From positions 372,001 to 436,000 of the forward strand of contig NZ_RJZE01000001.1 in assembly GCF_003986935.1 (NCBI RefSeq): DNA of 64,000 nt. Direction: 5' to 3'. This document shows, one piece after another, positions 59,600 to 64,000 of this stretch. Under the pieces are notes generated by a model. It searched no databases. It was not told where the DNA came from and saw only the letters and a list, made by a program, of their open reading frames with translations. This DNA is from Paraburkholderia kururiensis JCM 10599 = LMG 19447. Lineage in GTDB: Bacteria > Pseudomonadota > Gammaproteobacteria > Burkholderiales > Burkholderiaceae. How positions within the stretch are numbered: position 1 is the first letter of the stretch; each line of letters begins with the position of its first letter. Made by a program: the position numbers and the translations under genes.

Positions 59600-61003
59600 T
59601 CAGACCAGCCCGGTCATGTAATAGACAGCGATCACGAAGAACACCGCGAGCGTCTTGATGACCGTGACCGCGAAAATATCGCGGTACGACTCGCGGTGCG
59701 TGAGCCCTGTCACCGCGAGCAGCGTGATAACGGCGCCGTTGTGCGGCAGCGTGTCCATGCCGCCGCTGGCCATGGCCACGACGCGGTGCAGGACGTCGAG
59801 CGGAATGTGCGCGGCCTCGGCGCCCTTGATGAAGGTGTCGGACATCGCCGCGAGCGCGATGCTCATGCCGCCCGACGCCGACCCCGTGATGCCGGCCAGC
59901 GAACTCACCGAAACCGCTGCGTTCACGAGCGGATTCGGAATGCTCTTCAGCGCGTCGCCCACCACGAGGAAGCCCGGCAGCGCGGCGATCACGCCGCCGA
60001 AGCCGTATTCGGACGCCGTATTCATCGACGCCAGCAACGCGCCCGCCACAGCGGCCTTCGTACCCGTTGCGAAGCGGTCGCGCACGCGGTTGAACGCTGT
60101 CAGCACGACCAGCAGAATGCCCAGCAGCAGCGCGCCTTCAACGGACCAGATGGCGACGACCTGCTTGATGGTCGCCGTAACGGGCGCGTGCACGCCAGGC
60201 AATACCTCCGGCGCCACGGCGTAGGTAGCCGCGCCGTACCACTGCGGAATCAGGCGCGTGAGCGCGAAGTTCGCCACGCCCACCAGCACGAGCGGCGCGA
60301 CGGCCAGCAGCGGATGCGGCAGGCTCGCCGTCTCCACGCGCTCCGGTTCGTTCACGAGCGCCGTGCCGTAACCCTCGCCCTTGGCCATCGCGCTGCGGCG
60401 GCGCCAATCCAGATAGGTAAGACCCACCACGATGATGAACAGCGAGCCGATCACGCCGAGCGCGGGCGCGGCCCAGGCGGTCGTCTTGAAGAACGTGGTC
60501 GGAATGATGTTCTGGATCTGCGGCGTGCCCGGCAGCGAGTCCATCGTGAACGAGAACGCGCCCAACGCGATGGCGCCCGGCATCAAACGCTTCGGAATGT
60601 TGCTCTGGCGGTAGAGTTCCGCGGCGAACGGGTACACCGCAAAGACCACGACGAAGAGCGACACGCCGCCATAGGTCAGCAACGCACACACCGCGACGAT
60701 CACGGCATTGGCGCGCGAGCGGCCGATGTACCGGATGGCGGCCGCCACGATCGATTCGGAGAACCCGGACAGTTCGATCACCTTGCCGAACACGGCGCCG
60801 AGCAGAAACACGGGGAAATACAGCTTCACGAAGCCGACCATCTTCTCCATGAAGATGCCGGAGAACACAGGCGCCACGGCGGCGGGGTCGGTGAGCAGCA
60901 CGGCGGCGAGAGCCGCGACGGGCGCGAAGAGAATCACGCTGTAGCCGCGGTAGGCGGCGAACATCAGAAACGCCAGAGCGGCAAGGACGATGACAAAGGA
61001 CAT
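59600..61003 (-). CDS. GntP-family (gluconate/hydroxy-acid) permease
   Basis: A 467-residue inner-membrane transporter with about 12-14 helices. Features of the GntP/ArsB-like fold are seen in FPVFLLGAVFGKVIELSG, the SMDS-like FTMDSLPGTPQIQNIIPTT stretch and SGGMDTLPHNGAVITLL. GntP proteins import gluconate, D-glycerate or related hydroxy acids by proton symport. GGAG precedes the ATG. A sigma-54 promoter and upstream dyad lie at 61089-61185, and a PAS-AAA+ activator is divergently encoded, so uptake is probably induced by the substrate. Confidence 0.87.
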   Translation of the reverse strand: MSFVIVLAALAFLMFAAYRGYSVILFAPVAALAAVLLTDPAAVAPVFSGIFMEKMVGFVKLYFPVFLLGAVFGKVIELSGFSESIVAAAIRYIGRSRANAVIVAVCALLTYGGVSLFVVVFAVYPFAAELYRQSNIPKRLMPGAIALGAFSFTMDSLPGTPQIQNIIPTTFFKTTAWAAPALGVIGSLFIIVVGLTYLDWRRRSAMAKGEGYGTALVNEPERVETASLPHPLLAVAPLVLVGVANFALTRLIPQWYGAATYAVAPEVLPGVHAPVTATIKQVVAIWSVEGALLLGILLVVLTAFNRVRDRFATGTKAAVAGALLASMNTASEYGFGGVIAALPGFLVVGDALKSIPNPLVNAAVSVSSLAGITGSASGGMSIALAAMSDTFIKGAEAAHIPLDVLHRVVAMASGGMDTLPHNGAVITLLAVTGLTHRESYRDIFAVTVIKTLAVFFVIAVYYMTGLV

Positions 61004-61088
61004 TGAGTCTCCTGGTTGTTTTACGTGTACGCGCCGGCTTCGCGGGTGCGGTGGGGCATGTTGCGGCGCGATGAAGCGCGCCGCTGTA

Positions 61089-61104
61089 TGCAGGTTCCGT
61101 GCCT
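61089..61104 (-). promoter_or_regulatory. Sigma-54 promoter of the permease
   Basis: On the minus strand, AGGCACGGAACCTGCA. The -24 GG and -12 GC are separated by exactly 10 bases, and the match to TGGCACG-N4-TTGCW is good. The expected start is near 61078, about 75 bp before the ATG. Confidence 0.72.
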
Positions 61105-61163
61105 GTCGGCCTGTAAACGGTGCCGCTGGCATCGGGTACCGTCCGGGCACCCCGTCTGAGGCG

Positions 61164-61185
61164 GCTGTGCGGTGTTTGGCACAGC
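61164..61185. promoter_or_regulatory. Upstream activating dyad for the sigma-54 activator
   Basis: GCTGTGC-GGTGTTTG-GCACAGC, perfect 7-bp arms. It is centred about 75-80 bp upstream of the -24 element, a normal enhancer distance. Confidence 0.6.
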
Positions 61186-61369
61186 GAGCCGCCCGTCACG
61201 TCGAGCGGCGAGTCACATCCGCTGGCCGTACCAGGCTGTCTCCATAGAGAGACGCCGCGGAGCATACGCGGGCCACAGATTACACCGATATCCGTGTATT
61301 TACGGGCTTGCTGCCTGTCTCCGCTGCGGGATACGATTTTCTCGAACTGGAGACAACGGGACATCCAGC

Positions 61370-62899
61370 ATGCCGGGAGACGCTGACAGCATGATGAACG
61401 ACTGGGCTGGCCTGCCCGCCACCTACGGCGATGTGTTGCGCCGCGCCATGGATTCGCTTTTCCGCACCTTCGAAAACTTCAGCGAAGGCACGTTCATCGT
61501 GGATGCCGACGCGCGCGTCGTGTGGATCAACAAGCGCTACGCCGCGCGCTTCGGTTTTGCGGACCCGCAGCAGGCCATCGGCCTCGACTGCGAGACCGTG
61601 ATTCCCAACAGCCTCATGCGCGAGGTCGTGAACACGGGCAAACCGATTCTGCTCGACATCCTCGAGACGGACCGCGAACCGCTCGTCGTCACGCGTCTGC
61701 CGCTGAAGGACGATGCGGGCACGACCATCGGCGCCGTGGGTTTTGCGCTCTTCGACGAACTCAAGGCGCTCACGCCGCTCTTTTCCCACTATTCGAGGGT
61801 CCAGCAGGAGTTGATCGCGACGCGCCAGTCGCTCGCCCAGGCGCGGCGTGCCAAGTACACGTTCGCGAGCTTTGTCGGCACGAGCCCCGCGAGCCTCGAG
61901 GTGAAGCGTCAGGCGAGGCGGGCGGCGCAGGTCGACTCGCCGGTTCTGCTGCTGGGCGAGACCGGCACGGGCAAGGAACTGCTTGCGCATGCCATTCACG
62001 GCGCGTCGTCGCGCGCCGACAAGCCGCTCGTCACGGTAAATGTGGCCGCCATTCCGGACACGCTGCTCGAAGTCGAATTCTTCGGCGCGGCGCCGGGCGC
62101 GTACACCGGCGCGGATCGAAAGGGCCGCGTCGGCAAGTTCGAGCTTGCCGACGGCGGCACGCTGTTTCTCGACGAGATCGGCGACATGCCGTTGGCGCTG
62201 CAAGGCAAGCTGCTGCGCGTGCTGCAGGACCGCGAGTTCGAACCGCTCGGCTCGAATCGCATCGTGCGCGCGGACGTGCGGATCATCGCGGCGACTTCTG
62301 CCGACTTGCCCGCGCTCGTCACGGCCGGACGCTTTCGCGCCGATCTCTTCTATCGCCTCAACGTGCTGACCATCCATGCGCCGCCGCTGCGCGAACGGTT
62401 GTCGGATATCGAGTCGCTCGCTTACGCGATTCTGGAGGACCTTTCCACGGCGGGGCGCGGCGGTCATTTCGAACTGCAGGAGGACGCGTTGCGGCTGTTG
62501 TGCTCGCACGCGTGGCCCGGTAACGTGCGCGAGTTGCGCAACACGCTGGAGCGGGCGGTGATGCTGTCGGACAGCGAGCGCATCGATGCGCGGGCGCTCG
62601 CGCCGTTCATCGCCGTGGCCGGCGCTTCGCATGGCGCGAGCGCCGCGCCGGCCGCCGCGGCTAATGTGGCGGCTGGCGGTCGCGATGCTGCCGCCGCAAC
62701 GGCAACGGCAACGGCCGCGGCCGCGGCCGAAGCGCCCGCCCAGCCGTCATGGGCCGACGCGATGGCGACTTTCGAGAAGCGCTTTCTGGGCGAGGCGCTT
62801 GAGGCATGCGACGGACACGTCGCGGCCGCGGCCGCGCGTATCGGCATGGGACGCGCGACGCTTTACAAGAAGATTGCGGCATACGGCATCGAGGTGTGA
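61370..62899 (+). CDS. PAS-domain sigma-54-dependent transcriptional activator
   Basis: A 509-residue NtrC-family activator. The PAS sensor (about 28-130) is followed by an AAA+ domain (about 165-400) with Walker A GETGTGKE (196-203), the sigma-54-contacting GAYTGA loop (243-248; Tyr for Phe is a tolerated variant) and Walker [11 protein letters not shown]. An Ala/Thr-rich linker leads to a C-terminal Fis-type helix-turn-helix ([17 protein letters not shown]). Start uncertain: ATGs at 61370 and 61391 are both possible. It is divergent from the permease with a matching promoter, so it most likely activates that gene. Confidence 0.9.
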   Translation: MPGDADSMMNDWAGLPATYGDVLRRAMDSLFRTFENFSEGTFIVDADARVVWINKRYAARFGFADPQQAIGLDCETVIPNSLMREVVNTGKPILLDILETDREPLVVTRLPLKDDAGTTIGAVGFALFDELKALTPLFSHYSRVQQELIATRQSLAQARRAKYTFASFVGTSPASLEVKRQARRAAQVDSPVLLLGETGTGKELLAHAIHGASSRADKPLVTVNVAAIPDTLLEVEFFGAAPGAYTGADRKGRVGKFELADGGTLFLDEIGDMPLALQGKLLRVLQDREFEPLGSNRIVRADVRIIAATSADLPALVTAGRFRADLFYRLNVLTIHAPPLRERLSDIESLAYAILEDLSTAGRGGHFELQEDALRLLCSHAWPGNVRELRNTLERAVMLSDSERIDARALAPFIAVAGASHGASAAPAAAANVAAGGRDAAAATATATAAAAAEAPAQPSWADAMATFEKRFLGEALEACDGHVAAAAARIGMGRATLYKKIAAYGIEV

Positions 62900-62935
62900 C
62901 CGGCGGCGTTTCCTTGCCGCCATCGGGAGACAGCG

Positions 62936-63640
62936 ATGAGGCGAGCAGCGGCGTTGCAACGAAATGGGCAAGCGAGCGCGATTGAGCGATCCGGAGCGAG
63001 ATCTCATGCGCGGCATCGACGATCGGGCGCGGTGGCGAACGCAATAGCCAAACCTATGCTCGCGGCGGCGATCGTTGCGAGCATGCTGTGGGCGGCGTCT
63101 GCCGCGGTTGCTCAGGTGCCCCCTCAGACGCCTGCCGCTATTTCCAGCGTTTCGGCGGGACCGGCTGCCTCCGACGCGTCCGCTTCGTCGGCACCGTCCA
63201 TCACCGAGCGCAAGAACTGGTACAACGATCCATTCTTCGCGCTCTCCCAGGACGTGCGTGGTTGCCCTCTGCCGCTTGGTCCGCTCATGACCAAAGCGGA
63301 GGCCGAAGACGACGCGCACTACCGCGTAGAACGCGGCACGACGTGCTGGCTTGCCCATAAGTGCACGAAGCCCAACTCCTATCTCTACGACGCGCCCATT
63401 GCCGACGCGGTTCGCGCTTATTTCAAGGGCTCCGCGGCCCATTCGCTGGCGGGCACGAGCGTCTGGATCACTGTGCAGCGGCGCTTCGTGTACGCGGAGG
63501 GTTGCGCCCCAGCATCGTTCGACCGGCAAACGCTACAGCGCGAGCTCGAGGCCATACCGGACGTCGAACAGGTCTTCATGCGCGTGACCGATACCCCGAA
63601 TGGCCCGCTGCCGTACAAAACCCTGGCGGCGCCCGAATGA
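62936..63640 (+). CDS. Exported protein, BON-like C-terminus, hypothetical
   Basis: 234 residues. A basic 40-residue cytoplasmic start and one hydrophobic segment (about 41-60, ending ASAAVAQ) suggest export. The mature part has three cysteines and the motif ERKNWYNDPFFALS. The C-terminus (SVWITVQRRFVYAEG then ELEAIPDVEQVFMRV) looks like a BON fold, which usually binds membranes. GGGAGA precedes the chosen ATG; an ATG at 63056 would give a conventional signal peptide. Confidence 0.6.
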   Translation: MRRAAALQRNGQASAIERSGARSHARHRRSGAVANAIAKPMLAAAIVASMLWAASAAVAQVPPQTPAAISSVSAGPAASDASASSAPSITERKNWYNDPFFALSQDVRGCPLPLGPLMTKAEAEDDAHYRVERGTTCWLAHKCTKPNSYLYDAPIADAVRAYFKGSAAHSLAGTSVWITVQRRFVYAEGCAPASFDRQTLQRELEAIPDVEQVFMRVTDTPNGPLPYKTLAAPE

Positions 63641-63715
63641 TGCGGTGCAGTGCGCGCGGGGCACAACGTGGCAAAATCTGCGTCGAATAACAACGAGCAG
63701 ACCGGGGTCTGACAT

Positions 63716-64000
63716 ATGGCACGCAATCGTTCGTTTTGCCCAAGCTGGATCAAGAGAAAGCCCACTGCAAGGATTGGCGCATTGGCAACTGCCGCGGCGC
63801 TGAGCACCCTTGCCCTGCTTGCCGGGTGCAGCAGCGGTCCGCCGCTTTTCCTCTCGGACGGCCGGCCCACCACGCAGGTGGACTGCTCGGGCACGGGTAC
63901 CTGGGACTCGTGCGAGCAGCAGGCCCGCGCCCGCTGCGGTGGCGGCGCGTTCGACGCGTTGGGCCGCTCCATCGAAGGCCAAACGCGCACGCTCGTATTC
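63716..64000 (+). CDS. Lipoprotein, truncated by the right edge
   Basis: The first 95 residues are visible and the frame is open to the window end. A basic N-terminus and hydrophobic stretch end in the lipobox LLAGC, then SSGPP. The mature part has further cysteines in VDCSGTG, WDSCEQQ and ARCGGGA, suggesting disulfides. Function cannot be told from this fragment. Confidence 0.7.
   Translation, partial: MARNRSFCPSWIKRKPTARIGALATAAALSTLALLAGCSSGPPLFLSDGRPTTQVDCSGTGTWDSCEQQARARCGGGAFDALGRSIEGQTRTLVF

Larger units (their letters stand above)
61004..61369. other. 366-bp divergent regulatory region
   Basis: Separates the permease from its likely activator. It holds the sigma-54 promoter and the upstream dyad listed below. 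No gene in it. Confidence 0.6.

Overview
The window looks like a chromosomal stretch from a high-GC betaproteobacterium of the Burkholderia sensu lato group (Burkholderia, Paraburkholderia, Trinickia or Caballeronia). The strongest evidence is a foldase-dependent lipase operon of the B. cepacia type, a three-subunit FAD glucose dehydrogenase-like operon in the order gamma-alpha-beta, gram-negative general porins, and flagellar sigma-28 promoters of the form TCAAGT...GCCGATAA. No rRNA, tRNA, insertion sequence, prophage or CRISPR array was recognised. Most of it is ordinary core/accessory chromosome, with genes cut at both edges.

Layout. 1-7.2 kb: a truncated DHA2 (EmrB-like) drug exporter, an endonuclease/phosphatase gene overlapping a phospholipase D-VTT fusion, a GlcG-like gene, an SDR enzyme and an EmrA-like adaptor. 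7.3-10.4 kb: small hydrophilic proteins around a stress-type SDR. 10.9-12.5 kb: an HtrA-like protein with altered catalytic residues. 12.5-21.3 kb: nine same-strand copies of a short interspersed repeat (core GGTGAGGNTTTTCGGGA), in gaps between thioredoxin, chemotaxis, GlxR-like and XRE-cupin genes. 15.3-17.7 kb: a TetR/Ohr/esterase peroxide-type regulon with a shared operator. 21.6-28.1 kb: DNA repair (YcaQ-like, Ogt), a cNMP-binding thioredoxin-reductase-like flavoprotein and a DedA-rhodanese fusion. 28.3-36.7 kb: a PAS chemoreceptor, lipase and its foldase, and the sugar dehydrogenase operon. 37-38.3 kb: a porin behind two operator-like palindromes.

38.9-50.1 kb is the most system-like region. 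It holds a permuted ATP-grasp protein, an alpha-E protein, a zinc-ribbon metallopeptidase, a 1183-residue transglutaminase-DUF2126 protein, an ATP-grasp/alpha-E fusion and a second transglutaminase. This is a predicted peptide-ligation/peptide-cleavage system of unknown product. The fused ATP-grasp copy has lost key nucleotide- and metal-binding residues that the stand-alone copy keeps.

50.7-54.7 kb: an isolated flagellin, then an NRAMP-family transporter whose metal-site motifs are altered. Its upstream region has two very small genes (29 and 50 codons) and an RNA that can form mutually exclusive helices, one of which would mask a ribosome-binding site. A 21-codon Cys-containing ORF precedes the divergent OprB porin. 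56.6-64 kb: a GGDEF protein, small envelope proteins, and a GntP-type permease whose sigma-54 promoter and upstream dyad fit control by the divergent PAS-AAA+ activator.

All identifications come from reading motifs by eye. No database search was run.
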